Source: Lentibacillus halodurans (lineage in GTDB: Bacteria; Bacillota; Bacilli; Bacillales; Amphibacillaceae). From it: 64,000 nt of DNA. Shown in pieces: positions 48,932 to 58,131 of the stretch; position 1 is the stretch's first letter, and every line of letters begins with the position of its first letter. The translations under genes and the position numbers were made by a program. The stretch covers positions 156,948 through 220,947 of the forward strand of contig NZ_FOJW01000003.1 of the NCBI RefSeq assembly GCF_900112045.1. Reading direction: 5' to 3'. A model generated the notes under the pieces. It was not told the DNA's origin, searched no databases, and saw nothing but the letters and a program-made list of their open reading frames with translations.

Positions 48932-49207
48932 ATGATCGAAGTACAGGGAAAAACATACGAGGTTATTGAAAATGAAAAAAATGGCTTTCATGAAGAACAT
49001 GTAAAAGAACGATTTTCCGATATTTTGTCTAAATATGATTTTATTGTCGGTGATTGGGGATATGATCAGCTGCGACTCAAAGGATTTTATGATGATCAAA
49101 ACCCAAGAGCTGGTTTTGATACAAAAATAAGCACATTGGATGATTATTTATATGAGTATTGCAATTTTGGTTGTGCCTATTTCATTATAAAGAAAGTAGA
49201 TCAATAA
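48932..49207 (+). CDS. yutD: YutD family protein (DUF1027)
   Basis: 91 aa. Conserved core KYDFIVGDWGYDQLRLKGFY and FNFGC-like end (YCNFGCAYFIIKK). Function unknown. Slightly shorter than B. subtilis YutD. GGGGTGATGTC before ATG; divergent from the yutC-like gene. Confidence 0.9.
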   Translation: MIEVQGKTYEVIENEKNGFHEEHVKERFSDILSKYDFIVGDWGYDQLRLKGFYDDQNPRAGFDTKISTLDDYLYEYCNFGCAYFIIKKVDQ

Positions 49208-49208
49208 G

Positions 49209-49240
49209 AGAGCAGTAGTTCAGCTAAGGACTACTGCTCT
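49209..49240. terminator. Bidirectional terminator between yutD and the small conserved protein
   Basis: AGAGCAGTAGT and ACTACTGCTCT are perfectly inverted around 10 nt, followed by TCTTCTTT on the plus strand. The stop codon of the convergent gene (49231) lies inside the stem. Confidence 0.8.
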
Positions 49241-49509
49241 TCTTCTTTCTCTGAATGTGTATTACCTGGTTCATCGTGAATCGGATGTGCTCCAGGCGCC
49301 TGTCTCGGCAAGTCGTCATGAAGCGCTTTATTAGGAAATACGAATGCACTTTCCCGCTTTTGTCCCTCTCGCCATGGGGTTGATTTGCTTCCTTTTAGTT
49401 CTTCATCATTTATTTCCGACCCGAACGGCCCTTCCGGAAATTCTTCAGGAATTAGATTTTGCTGGTTTGTAACATTTGAGAAATTGCTGTATTTTTTTTC
49501 CCTGGACAT
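49231..49509 (-). CDS. Small conserved acidic protein, unknown
   Basis: 92 aa, soluble, rich in Pro, Glu and Asn: MSREKKYSNFSNVTNQQNLI, PEEFPEGPFGSEINDEELKG, STPWREGQK, LPRQAPGAHPIHDEPG. I believe it is one of the small conserved Bacillaceae cytosolic proteins of unknown role but cannot name the family. ATG 49509 has AAAGGGTGAAAGCA before it. Low complexity suggests disorder. Confidence 0.75.
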   Translation of the reverse strand: MSREKKYSNFSNVTNQQNLIPEEFPEGPFGSEINDEELKGSKSTPWREGQKRESAFVFPNKALHDDLPRQAPGAHPIHDEPGNTHSEKEEEQ

Positions 49510-49871
49510 TGCTTTCACCCTTTCCTGCTAGTTATTTTCTCTCATTTTGTAGAAATTACAATTCCAAAATATGTAAAATTTAGTCTGAATTCAAAATAAA
49601 TGTAAAATATTTCAAAAAATGAATCGTTATATCTATGAACTGTAATATATGTTACTAATTATTGCCAATTATATGGGTCTTATGCCCCTCGAACAATGAC
49701 TTGTTTGAAATTAATTTCTCTATATTATATGTGGTTATATAGATCAGATGGCCTATTATAAAGTTACTGTTTTCTATCACAAAATTGACATATTCTCCAT
49801 TTTTGCGATGATAGTGACAGATTTATCCCCACTAAAATATTAACTGCATAAAGAAAGAGGGTTCACCGTAA
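49510..49871. other. AT-rich intergenic region upstream of the Tad locus
   Basis: About 360 nt, clearly AT-rich, no gene. The Tad operon promoter should lie here. TTGACA at 49785-49790 is the best -35, with GATGAT or ATGATA 16-17 nt later as a poor -10, so an activator may be needed. Confidence 0.5.
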
Positions 49872-50612
49872 ATGCTGGAATCGAAGCGGAGAGCAATTAT
49901 ATTTTTTTTATTGGCGATTTTATTGGCTGCAGTTTCCGGTTTCCTGGTATTAAAAAAAGTTCAGGCACTAAATACAGATTTGGGAACAATGGTAACGATT
50001 TACACGGCCGATAAAGAAATTCCATCAAGAAAAGTCGTAACGCCTGATGATGTAACAACTGATGAAATACCACAGCAATATCTTCGTGATGAACATATTA
50101 CAGATGTTGAAGAGCTGGTAAACAAAGTTTCCGTTGTACCATTGTCAGATGGTGATATCATAACCAGAAACATTTTAAAAGAAGCTTCAGCCGTAACAGA
50201 AGCTAACAACCGGCTTGTATCGATGTTGAGATCGGAAAAAGTATCATTTGATGAGGAAATGATTGCATTGGATCGTGCAGATATCATTGTTTCACATAGT
50301 TTTGAAGAAGAGCCGCTTACGGAAGTTTTTATGGAGGATATAAAGGTAGCAAGGGTAGCGCATAACGAAGAAGGGGAGTTTTCAGGTGTTCAACTGGAAA
50401 TTCCATATGAAAGAGTTTCAGAACTTATACATATGCAAAATTATGCAGACAGCTTACGTGTTGTTAAAGCAAATGTAGCAGAAGATCAACGGCGGGAAGA
50501 AACAGAACAGGGAACAGAGACTTCCGAGGACAAAAATTCAACTAATGGTGAGTCCGGAAATGAGGAAGAAGAATCCGAACAATCGAATGATAGTAATGAG
50601 AATAATGATTAA
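49872..50612 (+). CDS. cpaB: Flp pilus assembly protein CpaB/RcpC-like (SAF domain)
   Basis: 246 aa. One N-terminal transmembrane helix (AIIFFLLAILLAAVSGFLVL), a SAF domain (about 40-105: DKEIPSRKVVTPDDVTTDEI, VVPLSDGDIITRNIL), a second small domain, and an acidic Ser/Asn/Glu-rich tail. In Tad systems CpaB is an envelope protein of the pilus machine. No secretin exists here, so it presumably faces the cell wall. First gene of the locus; GAGGGTTCACCGTAA before ATG. Confidence 0.85.
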   Translation: MLESKRRAIIFFLLAILLAAVSGFLVLKKVQALNTDLGTMVTIYTADKEIPSRKVVTPDDVTTDEIPQQYLRDEHITDVEELVNKVSVVPLSDGDIITRNILKEASAVTEANNRLVSMLRSEKVSFDEEMIALDRADIIVSHSFEEEPLTEVFMEDIKVARVAHNEEGEFSGVQLEIPYERVSELIHMQNYADSLRVVKANVAEDQRREETEQGTETSEDKNSTNGESGNEEEESEQSNDSNENND

Positions 50613-50641
50613 TATTACAGTAATGCACTTGGAGGAACCGA

Positions 50642-51772
50642 ATGAGTAAAGTCAACGATATTTATGTAATAGGGGAAAATGAAGACTTGGCAGTGACATT
50701 AAAGGAACAAGTAAATGAATCGTTTCAGTTGAATTTTCATGGTGCCACTGATGTGAAAAAGGTAGATGCGCCAATAATTCTGATTATGAATAACGGAGAG
50801 ACTGCCACAGATGATGCACAAATGGTTTTATCCGAACATCCTGATTCATGGATTATTTGCTTGAGTGATGAAGAAAACTTTAATCTGCTGAGAAGCTTGA
50901 ACCAATTGGGGATAACAGACTTTTACGTGCTTCCCGGTGAAGAACTGATTTTTATGGAACGTCTGGAAGCTTTGGCAGAAGAAGTCAGTACGAAAAACGA
51001 AAAAGTATCTGAAACAAGTTTTAGACGTGGTGGTGGAAAGATTTTCGCTTTTTACAGCGGAAGCGGGGGTACTGGCAAATCCTTAATCAGCACGACATTT
51101 GCGCAGACATTGAAACTGGAATCGACTGCCAAAGTACTATATATTGATTTGAATTTGCATTATGGGGGGGCTGAAACATTCCTTGGAATTGACAGTAATC
51201 GCTCGATAATCGATTTATTGCCTGTTATGGATGAACTTGGTGAACACCATATCCGCAATGTATCAGAAAAGGAGGAGCATTCGGATTTACATGTGCTTGT
51301 AAGTCCAATGGATGCTGAATTGGCCGAGAAAATAACAGATGACTTTGTTGTTAAACTTCTTCGGGCCAGTAAACGGCATTATGATTTTATTGTAGTAGAT
51401 TTACCAGTCTGGATGGATGAAAGAACAGTAACTGTTCTGGAAGAAGCCAATCGGGTTTACTACACGATGAATCTTGATACGGTTGCTATCCGTGTGCTGA
51501 AAAGTGTCGAAAACCTATTCCAACGATTGGGTGTTATCACACAGGATCGCTTAGAGTTTGTCATTAATTTTAAAGGAAAGGATAATGAACTGACCAAAAA
51601 AGACTTAGAACGCTTTTCAACTTATCCGGTAGCTTCAGAAATCAGGAAGGATATCAAGAATGTTCAAGCATATATTAATCAGGGTGAGCCAATAAGGAAA
51701 GAACCCCGGGAAAAGAAGCTGCACCCATTTTCCAAAGATATTCATAAATGGGTTCATTCAATGTTGAAATAA
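50642..51772 (+). CDS. tadZ: TadZ/CpaE-like ParA-MinD family protein
   Basis: 376 aa. An N-terminal receiver-like domain (about 1-120; no clear phospho-Asp pocket) is followed by a MinD-type P-loop domain: Walker A region FYSGSGGTGKSLISTTFAQT, then AKVLYIDLNLHYGGAET and FIVVDLPVWMDE. The first Lys of the deviant Walker A (KGGxGKS) is replaced by Ser, as reported for some TadZ proteins. Localises the Tad machine to its site. 29 nt after cpaB. Confidence 0.85.
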   Translation: MSKVNDIYVIGENEDLAVTLKEQVNESFQLNFHGATDVKKVDAPIILIMNNGETATDDAQMVLSEHPDSWIICLSDEENFNLLRSLNQLGITDFYVLPGEELIFMERLEALAEEVSTKNEKVSETSFRRGGGKIFAFYSGSGGTGKSLISTTFAQTLKLESTAKVLYIDLNLHYGGAETFLGIDSNRSIIDLLPVMDELGEHHIRNVSEKEEHSDLHVLVSPMDAELAEKITDDFVVKLLRASKRHYDFIVVDLPVWMDERTVTVLEEANRVYYTMNLDTVAIRVLKSVENLFQRLGVITQDRLEFVINFKGKDNELTKKDLERFSTYPVASEIRKDIKNVQAYINQGEPIRKEPREKKLHPFSKDIHKWVHSMLK

Positions 51773-51790
51773 TCAAATGGTGGTGGTATC

Positions 51791-53161
51791 GTGTCTCTTT
51801 TTCAAAGAAATGCAAAAGTACAGTCAGAAAACGACATAGATGCCGGGTTTGTTTCCAATTCCGGATATTTGGATGAACTGGTTGAACATTATAAATCCAG
51901 GCTGTTGACTGAAGTGAATCTGGATCAGATAACTAGTCTGGATGATTCTGATAAACGGTTGAAGATTGAACGATTTATCAATCAGTTCATGTCTGAGGAA
52001 AAAGTGGTTATCCCAAGACAGGATAAAGAACGAATGCTAACCATGTTAATTGATGAGAGTGTTGGCTTCGGCCCATTGGAACCATTGCTGAAAGACGATT
52101 CAGTCACGGAAATATTGGTGAATAATCCGAAAGAAGTTTATGTTGAAAGAAATGGCAATCTTGAGAGAATTAATATATCATTCAAGGACGAGGCACATGT
52201 TAAGCATATCGTAGACAGAGTTGTAGCCCCACTTGGAAGAAGGATCGACGAAAGTTCTCCGATGGTTGATGCTCGTTTGCCAGACGGTAGCCGTGTTAAC
52301 GCTGTTATTGAACCTATAAGTCTGGGAGGAACACTTCTCTCAATTCGGAAATTCCGAAAGACTCCATTTATGATGGATGATTTAAAGGATATTGGTACCT
52401 TTACAAATGCAATGTCTACCTTCATGCAAGCGTTGGTGGAAACAAAATTGAGTTTGCTTATTTCTGGCGGTACCGGCAGCGGGAAAACAACATTGCTGAA
52501 TGCACTGGCCAAATCAATTCCCAATGGTGAACGTGTTGTCACGATTGAGGATTCAGCTGAATTAAAGTTCGATCGGCCGAATGTCGTTGGCATGGAAGCT
52601 CGGCCGCCTAACGTGGAAGGCAGTGGTGAGGTGACCATCAGACAGTTAGTGAAAAATTCCCTCCGTATGCGCCCCGACCGTATTCTTGTCGGGGAAGTAC
52701 GCGGGGCAGAAGCGTTCGATATGCTTCAGGCCATGAACACAGGTCACGAAGGCTCGCTGACAACTGTTCACGCGAATACACCGTTTGATGCGATTAATCG
52801 TGTTGAAGGAATGGTTGTCATGGCCGGAATGGATTTGCCTACACACGTGATACGCGACTATATCGCCGGTGCACTTGACTATATTGTGCAAGTACAGCGC
52901 CTGACGGATGGAACACGAAAAATCACGAATATATCTGAAGTGGAAAAAACAGGGGAAAACCGGATTGAGGTTAGAGACATCTTCCGGTTTCAGCGTACTG
53001 GTGTCGATGGTGAAGGTAATGTCAGGGGATATTTTACCCCAACAGGCGTTATTCCAAAATGTTTGCCGCATTTAGAGGTATTCGGTATTGATTTGGATAA
53101 AGAGCTGTTTGAACCGAGGGAGGGAAGCAGCTATGAATCTGGCAGTATCTATACTTTATAG
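51791..53161 (+). CDS. tadA: Tad pilus secretion ATPase TadA/CpaF
   Basis: 456 aa. Type II/IV secretion ATPase: Walker A LLISGGTGSGKTTLLNALAK, Asp box VVTIEDSAELKFDRPNVVGM, Walker B MRPDRILVGEVRGAEAFDML, His box GHEGSLTTVHANTPF. Powers pilin assembly. The start is GTG; the ribosome binding site (GGTGGTGG) is modest. Its 3' end overlaps tadB by 29 nt. Confidence 0.95.
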   Translation: MSLFQRNAKVQSENDIDAGFVSNSGYLDELVEHYKSRLLTEVNLDQITSLDDSDKRLKIERFINQFMSEEKVVIPRQDKERMLTMLIDESVGFGPLEPLLKDDSVTEILVNNPKEVYVERNGNLERINISFKDEAHVKHIVDRVVAPLGRRIDESSPMVDARLPDGSRVNAVIEPISLGGTLLSIRKFRKTPFMMDDLKDIGTFTNAMSTFMQALVETKLSLLISGGTGSGKTTLLNALAKSIPNGERVVTIEDSAELKFDRPNVVGMEARPPNVEGSGEVTIRQLVKNSLRMRPDRILVGEVRGAEAFDMLQAMNTGHEGSLTTVHANTPFDAINRVEGMVVMAGMDLPTHVIRDYIAGALDYIVQVQRLTDGTRKITNISEVEKTGENRIEVRDIFRFQRTGVDGEGNVRGYFTPTGVIPKCLPHLEVFGIDLDKELFEPREGSSYESGSIYTL

Positions 53162-54062
53162 TTTAGGAGTTTTGTCGTTTCTGTTATTTGTCTATTACTT
53201 TCTTGGATACAGATCCCAGAAGAAAGAATGGAAGCAAAAGGTGGAAGAATGGTTTCCAGAAGAAGAACGCAAAAGTCTTATCAGTAAATGGGGAGACCGA
53301 TTTGATGAAAAGGAGTCTTCGGAGAAATTAAGAAATAAACTGCATCATGCGAATCTCAAATTACTGCCATCGGAATATCTGGGGATCTTAATTGTAGGGT
53401 ACCTTGTATTATTCGTTATGTTTTATTCCATTTTTGGAATGCCGTTACCGCTGAGTATAGCTTTACCGATATTATTGTTATTTGTATCTAACTATCTATT
53501 ATTCTATTTTCGGAAAAATAGCTATGAACTGCGTTTTAATGATCAATTGAGTGAAGTTTGCCGGATCCTTGGCAGTGCAGCCAGATCAGGTTTAACAATC
53601 AACCAGGGAATCGATATTGTTGCCCGAGAAGTTGCTGCCCCTGCAGGAGAGGAATTTAAACGAATCTCCAATGAACTGAAGCTCGGAGTTAATTTAGAAT
53701 CGGCATTTCGGTCTGTCCAAAAACGAAATACATCACGCGATTTTAACTTGTTTATTGCTACGTTGCTTATTCAGAAAAAAACAGGCGGGAATTTGGCACT
53801 GACTCTGGATACTATGGCAAATACGTTTGAAGACAGAAAAGTACTAAACCAGATTATTAAAACAATGACATCCGAACAAAAATATATATCGTTTATTGTA
53901 CCAGCGTTACCTGTATTTTTGCTGCTTGTGATGAATAATGTGATAGATGGATTTATTGAACCTTTATGGTCAGGTTTTGGATTGGTTATTTTAATTATAT
54001 TTATAACAGCTATTGTTTTATCATTTTTTCTCATACGTAAAATTACAAATATTAAGGTGTAG
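53133..54062 (+). CDS. tadB: Tad inner-membrane platform protein TadB
   Basis: 309 aa. T2SS-F domain (about 140-270: LSEVCRILGSAARSGLTINQ, GGNLALTLDTMANTFEDRKV) between N-terminal and C-terminal transmembrane helices. Works with TadC as platform for the ATPase. The frame opens upstream, but GGGAGGGAAGCAGCT fixes ATG 53133, inside the end of tadA. Confidence 0.92.
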   Translation: MNLAVSILYSLGVLSFLLFVYYFLGYRSQKKEWKQKVEEWFPEEERKSLISKWGDRFDEKESSEKLRNKLHHANLKLLPSEYLGILIVGYLVLFVMFYSIFGMPLPLSIALPILLLFVSNYLLFYFRKNSYELRFNDQLSEVCRILGSAARSGLTINQGIDIVAREVAAPAGEEFKRISNELKLGVNLESAFRSVQKRNTSRDFNLFIATLLIQKKTGGNLALTLDTMANTFEDRKVLNQIIKTMTSEQKYISFIVPALPVFLLLVMNNVIDGFIEPLWSGFGLVILIIFITAIVLSFFLIRKITNIKV

Positions 54063-54065
54063 CTT

Positions 54066-55001
54066 ATGGATGCATTAATTATTTTATCAACTATTGCTTT
54101 CTGGTTCTGCATATTGCTTTGCTTGAAACATTTTTGGTCCTTTTTGAGCGAGAAGCGTGATATGTTAGGGCATGTATCAGATGTTAGCCATGTTGACCCG
54201 TTTGAAAAAAAGGAAAAAAAGAAAAACAGACGTGCTCAAATCTTCAGCCGTGTCACGAAATATGCTGATGATTTCACTGATTTGGGGCAGCGTATCAATT
54301 TCTTCAGTGAAAACCACATGGTTGAAGAATGGCTCAAAAAATCTGGGAATCCCTTGAAGTTGACGGTTGCCCGGTTCCAGGGTCTGAAAATATTTTTGCT
54401 GATTGTTGGATTTTTCACCGGTATCCTGGCCATTATCATGGGGCTTCCGTTCTCACAATATATGCTTGTATTTAACCCAATTATTGGTTATTTCATACCC
54501 ATTGTATTGATAAGGAGGGAGGTCAAGAAAAGACAGCAGCAAATCAGATCTAAATTGCCAGATTTTATGGACACTGTCAGTACCAGCCTGCAAGCTGGTG
54601 TGAGTCTGGATAATGCTTTAAGGGAGGTGATTCGATATTTCGATGGTCCGATCCGTGAAGAGTTCTCGCGTTTCAATCAGGAAATTGATCTTGGAGTTCC
54701 CCGGGAAAAAGCCTATCGTGAACTCTTGAAAAGAAATGAAAACCAAGAATTCCAGTCACTGATAAAGGCACTAATACAAGGGATGGATCTCGGAATACCG
54801 ATAGCGAAGACATTTCAAATCCAAGCTGAAGAGTTGCGCGAAATACGTCAAGAGCAAGTGAAGGAATTGGCAGCAAAAGCTTCGCCAAAAGTTACGCTGG
54901 TCACAACATTTTTGATTGCACCCGTGTCCATATTGATGATTGCTGGATTGATGATCATGAATATGTTGATGGGAGAAAATAACATTTTTAATATGTTTTA
55001 A
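54066..55001 (+). CDS. tadC: Tad inner-membrane platform protein TadC
   Basis: 311 aa. T2SS-F domain (about 160-285: KLPDFMDTVSTSLQAGVSLD, ALIQGMDLGIPIAKTFQIQA) with transmembrane helices at the start, in the middle (two, about 95-145) and at the end. Partner of TadB. AAGGTGTAGCTT before ATG, 3 nt after tadB. Confidence 0.92.
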   Translation: MDALIILSTIAFWFCILLCLKHFWSFLSEKRDMLGHVSDVSHVDPFEKKEKKKNRRAQIFSRVTKYADDFTDLGQRINFFSENHMVEEWLKKSGNPLKLTVARFQGLKIFLLIVGFFTGILAIIMGLPFSQYMLVFNPIIGYFIPIVLIRREVKKRQQQIRSKLPDFMDTVSTSLQAGVSLDNALREVIRYFDGPIREEFSRFNQEIDLGVPREKAYRELLKRNENQEFQSLIKALIQGMDLGIPIAKTFQIQAEELREIRQEQVKELAAKASPKVTLVTTFLIAPVSILMIAGLMIMNMLMGENNIFNMF

Positions 55002-55023
55002 ATTTTAAAGGAGGAGTTTCAGT

Positions 55024-55233
55024 ATGAACTTTATTAAAGGATTGTATGCAAAAGCTATTAACAATGTGGAGGCTATGAAAAATGATGAAAGAGGTTCACA
55101 GACTTTGGAGTGGTTGGGCATTGCGGCCGTGATTGTAATTATTGTAGGGATCATTTCTAATGCATTTGATGATAGTTTGGGAGATACAGTTAAAGAAAAA
55201 TTTGAGGAATTTATCGATAACATTGGCGGGTAA
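55024..55233 (+). CDS. flp: Flp-type prepilin
   Basis: 69 aa. A basic leader ends in Gly24, followed by SQTLEWLGIAAVIVIIVGII: Glu at +5 after the cut and a hydrophobic helix, the class III prepilin pattern. Mature length about 45 residues, right for Flp pilins. Placed directly after tadC, with AAAGGAGGAGTTTCAGT before ATG. No prepilin peptidase gene is in the window. Confidence 0.9.
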   Translation: MNFIKGLYAKAINNVEAMKNDERGSQTLEWLGIAAVIVIIVGIISNAFDDSLGDTVKEKFEEFIDNIGG

Positions 55234-55288
55234 TAAAAACGGTTCGTATTAAAACATTCCATAATGAAAAGTTACAGGAGAGTTCTTT

Positions 55289-56704
55289 ATGAGATATAAG
55301 TTGTTAATAAGCTCTATAATGTTCTTGACAGTACTATTGATCGGGTGTACGGGTGAAGAGGATCCGGATCAAGATTCAATTCAAAATGAAGAAGATACAG
55401 CAGAGGCTGATAATGAAAAAAAGAACTCGGATGACCCTAGTTCGATTCAAGAGAATAAAGTAGAAGATAATCAAAATTTGAGTTTCTTAAAAGATGTACC
55501 TGAAGTACCAAACGATACAGCAGGTTTTATAAATCAAGCTGCAGGACCTTATGCAGGAATTGATGTAAGAGATGAAAGTGTTGTGGATGATGTTAAGGAA
55601 GATCTTTTTAAACTTGATTCGCTACCTGAAGATGCCAATGAAGAGCAGTTGAATGCATATTATCAGTATATATATTCGCTGGTTGCTGAAGATTTTCCTG
55701 ATCCTCAGGACACTATAAAAAAATGGGAGTTTGGATCCTTTGGTAACCCTGATTTACCAGATGCACGCTATCACTTCAAAGAAAATTACAACGTTGAAGT
55801 ATTACTTGATGCCAGTGGAAGCATGGGCAACTATATTGGCGATAAAACAATGATGCAGATTGCCAAGGAATCCATTAATGACTTTATGAAGCAGGTACCC
55901 GAGGAAGCAAATGTGTCTTTTCGGATTTACGGGCATAAAGGAACCGGTTCTGATAGTGATAAAGAGATGTCTTGTGGAGCTATTGAGCAAGTTTACGGTT
56001 ACGCTCCATATGAAGAAGATGAGTTTCAGCAAGAACTGGACAAAATAGAACCGGCAGGCTGGACGCCATTGGCTGATGTACTGAAAGAAGCAGAGAATTC
56101 GCTTTCAGAATTTGATGCTGAAAAGAATACGAACCTTATTTATGTTGTCAGTGATGGGATCGAAACATGTGATGGCGATCCTGTTGAAGTTGCTAAATCA
56201 CTATCCGATTCAAACGCACAACCCATCATGAATATTATTGGCTTCAATGTCGACTCTGATGCTCAGGAACAACTGAAAGAGATGGCAGATGTGTCAGATG
56301 GTATTTTTGCAACAGCCAACAATCAGGATGAACTAGAAGAGGAGTTCAACAGGGCAGAGGAAGTATTAGAAGCTTGGGAGGATTGGAAAGAAGACGCATT
56401 AGATGATGCTGAGCATGCCAAAGTTACCAACAATTTTGATATTTTAAGTGTTACTAATGATTGGGGGCAAAAAGATACTTTACAATCCAATAATATTTCA
56501 CGTTTGGTGAACATGCTCCAAAATGCAGATATAATAAATAGCCAACAAAAAAGTGAGATTAGATCCATGAGAGATGAAGATCGTGAGTTAATAAAGGAAT
56601 CAAAGGCTGAAGTTGAAGAACAATTGAATGATATTAGCGCAGAGAAAGTAGAAGAAATGAAACAATCAATCAAAGAAAGATACAATCAGCAAACTCAGAA
56701 TTAA
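55289..56704 (+). CDS. VWA-domain lipoprotein of the Tad locus
   Basis: 471 aa. Lipobox LIGC (Cys20), acidic linker, von Willebrand A domain at about 165-350 with a complete metal site: DASGSMG (Asp174, Ser176, Ser178), Thr259 in GWTPLADVL and Asp289 in VVSDG. A helical, Glu/Lys-rich C-terminal part follows (about 350-471). An intact MIDAS suggests metal-dependent ligand binding at the cell surface; many pilus systems carry a VWA adhesin, so a pilus-associated adhesin or assembly factor is plausible. 55 nt after flp. Confidence 0.88.
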   Translation: MRYKLLISSIMFLTVLLIGCTGEEDPDQDSIQNEEDTAEADNEKKNSDDPSSIQENKVEDNQNLSFLKDVPEVPNDTAGFINQAAGPYAGIDVRDESVVDDVKEDLFKLDSLPEDANEEQLNAYYQYIYSLVAEDFPDPQDTIKKWEFGSFGNPDLPDARYHFKENYNVEVLLDASGSMGNYIGDKTMMQIAKESINDFMKQVPEEANVSFRIYGHKGTGSDSDKEMSCGAIEQVYGYAPYEEDEFQQELDKIEPAGWTPLADVLKEAENSLSEFDAEKNTNLIYVVSDGIETCDGDPVEVAKSLSDSNAQPIMNIIGFNVDSDAQEQLKEMADVSDGIFATANNQDELEEEFNRAEEVLEAWEDWKEDALDDAEHAKVTNNFDILSVTNDWGQKDTLQSNNISRLVNMLQNADIINSQQKSEIRSMRDEDRELIKESKAEVEEQLNDISAEKVEEMKQSIKERYNQQTQN

Positions 56705-56722
56705 CACTCCGTATAAGAAAAT

Positions 56723-58069
56723 TTGAAAAGGGTGATAAAAATTGGTAAATGGTTAAGAAAAAGCTTATTACTAGCTACCGTACTCTTAATTACCTTTTTT
56801 CCAGTATTGACCCCTACGGTATTTGCTGTAAGTTCATGGACTGGTGAGTCATGGGAAGGAGAATCCTGGGATGGTTCACCATGGGATGGGTCTAACCTGG
56901 AATGGGATGGCAATACATGGCAAGGTGATTCCTGGGAAGGTGAAGGAACTGAAGGGCCTTCAGTTGGAAATGGTGCTGATGGGAGTGTTGATTGGTCCCA
57001 TATCCCTTGGTATTTAGAGGGCTGGTATGCGGATGACTGGTCTGAGGATGGGTATTCCGGCAATCCGTGGGCTCAACCCGGATTTAATGGGGATGGTACA
57101 ACCGGAGATCCATGGAACCGGGATGGATTCAATGGAGATAGAACGAATGGCAGTCCATGGATGCAAGATGAATTTCAAGGTGATAGTTACTCCGGTAATC
57201 CTTGGTCACAGGATGGCTATCAAGGAAGTCCTTATGACGGCAGTCCATGGTCTCAGAACGGTTTTAATGGAAACGATACGAATGGCCAAGGAACAAATGG
57301 TAATGGCACCAATGGAAATGGAACGAAAGCAGAGATAACAAAGTTTGGTGTTGTTGATGTAATGGGTGGTACTGCTTCCTTTATAGAAGCTGGTTTAAGA
57401 CATCAACGATACCAGGATGTCGGGAGATTAGGTTCAGGTTTTGGCTCAACTGCATTTAGTACATACGGTGGCATCCTTGCAAATGGGCTAAAATTGGCCG
57501 GGGTGGATAATACATTTACAGATGGATTAGATGCAGGTACAAAAATTAATGATGGCGTTAAAGGATATAAAAAAGTTAGAGATGCAAAAGACTTCAGGAA
57601 AACCTCAACACCAGGTGGAAGAGATATATCCACTGGTTCAAAGTCCACAAAACTTTCTAAACCGGGAGGAGTTGAAAAAGCATTATCTAAGTTTAATGTA
57701 GCCACTGCAGCAGTAGGTACGGCGTATTCAGGAGTTGAGACTTTTAATAAATGGCAAAGTGCTTCTGAAGTGATGGACAGTAATGCAAGTGGGGCAGAAA
57801 AAACTGCCGTAGCGGCTGATGTAGGAGAAAGTGCAGGTAATACACTTATGAGTGCCGGCGTTGTTACCTCTGCTGTCCCCCTACCAGGTGCAAGAGTTGC
57901 TGGAGGAGTAATGGTAGTTGGTGGAGCTGTCCTTTGGGGAGCCTCAAAACTTACAAAAACGGTTGCTAACAACTGGAATTCCATCAAAGATACAGGTAAA
58001 AAAGTCTGGGAAGGAACGAAAAATGTTGCTAAAAAAGGCTGGGACGCTGTGACAGGTTTATTTAGTTAA
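56723..58069 (+). CDS. Secreted tryptophan-glycine repeat protein, copy 1 (unknown family)
   Basis: 448 aa from TTG 56723. Parts: Sec signal ending TPTVFA; a W-x-G repeat region (about 37-75: SWTGESWEGESWDGSPWDG, period near 5); a looser repeat with SGNPW/NGSPW units to about 190; an Asn-Gly-Thr linker; and a roughly 250-residue Gly/Ala-rich C-terminal domain with hydrophobic stretches, ending GWDAVTGLFS. The C-terminal domain is shared with the protein at 59746. No family recognised; adhesin, pilus-linked surface protein or membrane-active effector are all possible. Start is odd: AAAAGGGTGATAAAA points to an ATT at 56741, which would give the cleanest signal peptide. Confidence 0.8.
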   Translation: MKRVIKIGKWLRKSLLLATVLLITFFPVLTPTVFAVSSWTGESWEGESWDGSPWDGSNLEWDGNTWQGDSWEGEGTEGPSVGNGADGSVDWSHIPWYLEGWYADDWSEDGYSGNPWAQPGFNGDGTTGDPWNRDGFNGDRTNGSPWMQDEFQGDSYSGNPWSQDGYQGSPYDGSPWSQNGFNGNDTNGQGTNGNGTNGNGTKAEITKFGVVDVMGGTASFIEAGLRHQRYQDVGRLGSGFGSTAFSTYGGILANGLKLAGVDNTFTDGLDAGTKINDGVKGYKKVRDAKDFRKTSTPGGRDISTGSKSTKLSKPGGVEKALSKFNVATAAVGTAYSGVETFNKWQSASEVMDSNASGAEKTAVAADVGESAGNTLMSAGVVTSAVPLPGARVAGGVMVVGGAVLWGASKLTKTVANNWNSIKDTGKKVWEGTKNVAKKGWDAVTGLFS

Positions 58070-58100
58070 CAGAAATGAGCCATAGCTCATTTCTGTTAAC
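58065..58100 (+). other. Perfect 16-bp hairpin on the stop codon of the repeat protein, copy 1
   Basis: GTTAACAGAAATGAGC is perfectly inverted after the loop CATA. The TAA stop (58067-58069) is inside the left arm. No T-run follows, so it looks less like a terminator than an RNA stability, processing or partial-attenuation element separating copy 1 from its partner gene. Confidence 0.8.
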
Positions 58101-58131
58101 CATATTTCAATGACTGAAGAGAGTGAATGGT

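Noticed and set aside
56701-57063. Minus-strand Pro/Ser/His-rich frame opposite the W-x-G repeats
   Set aside because: Antisense of the Gly/Trp-rich repeats produces Pro/Ser/His-rich frames; there is no start signal.
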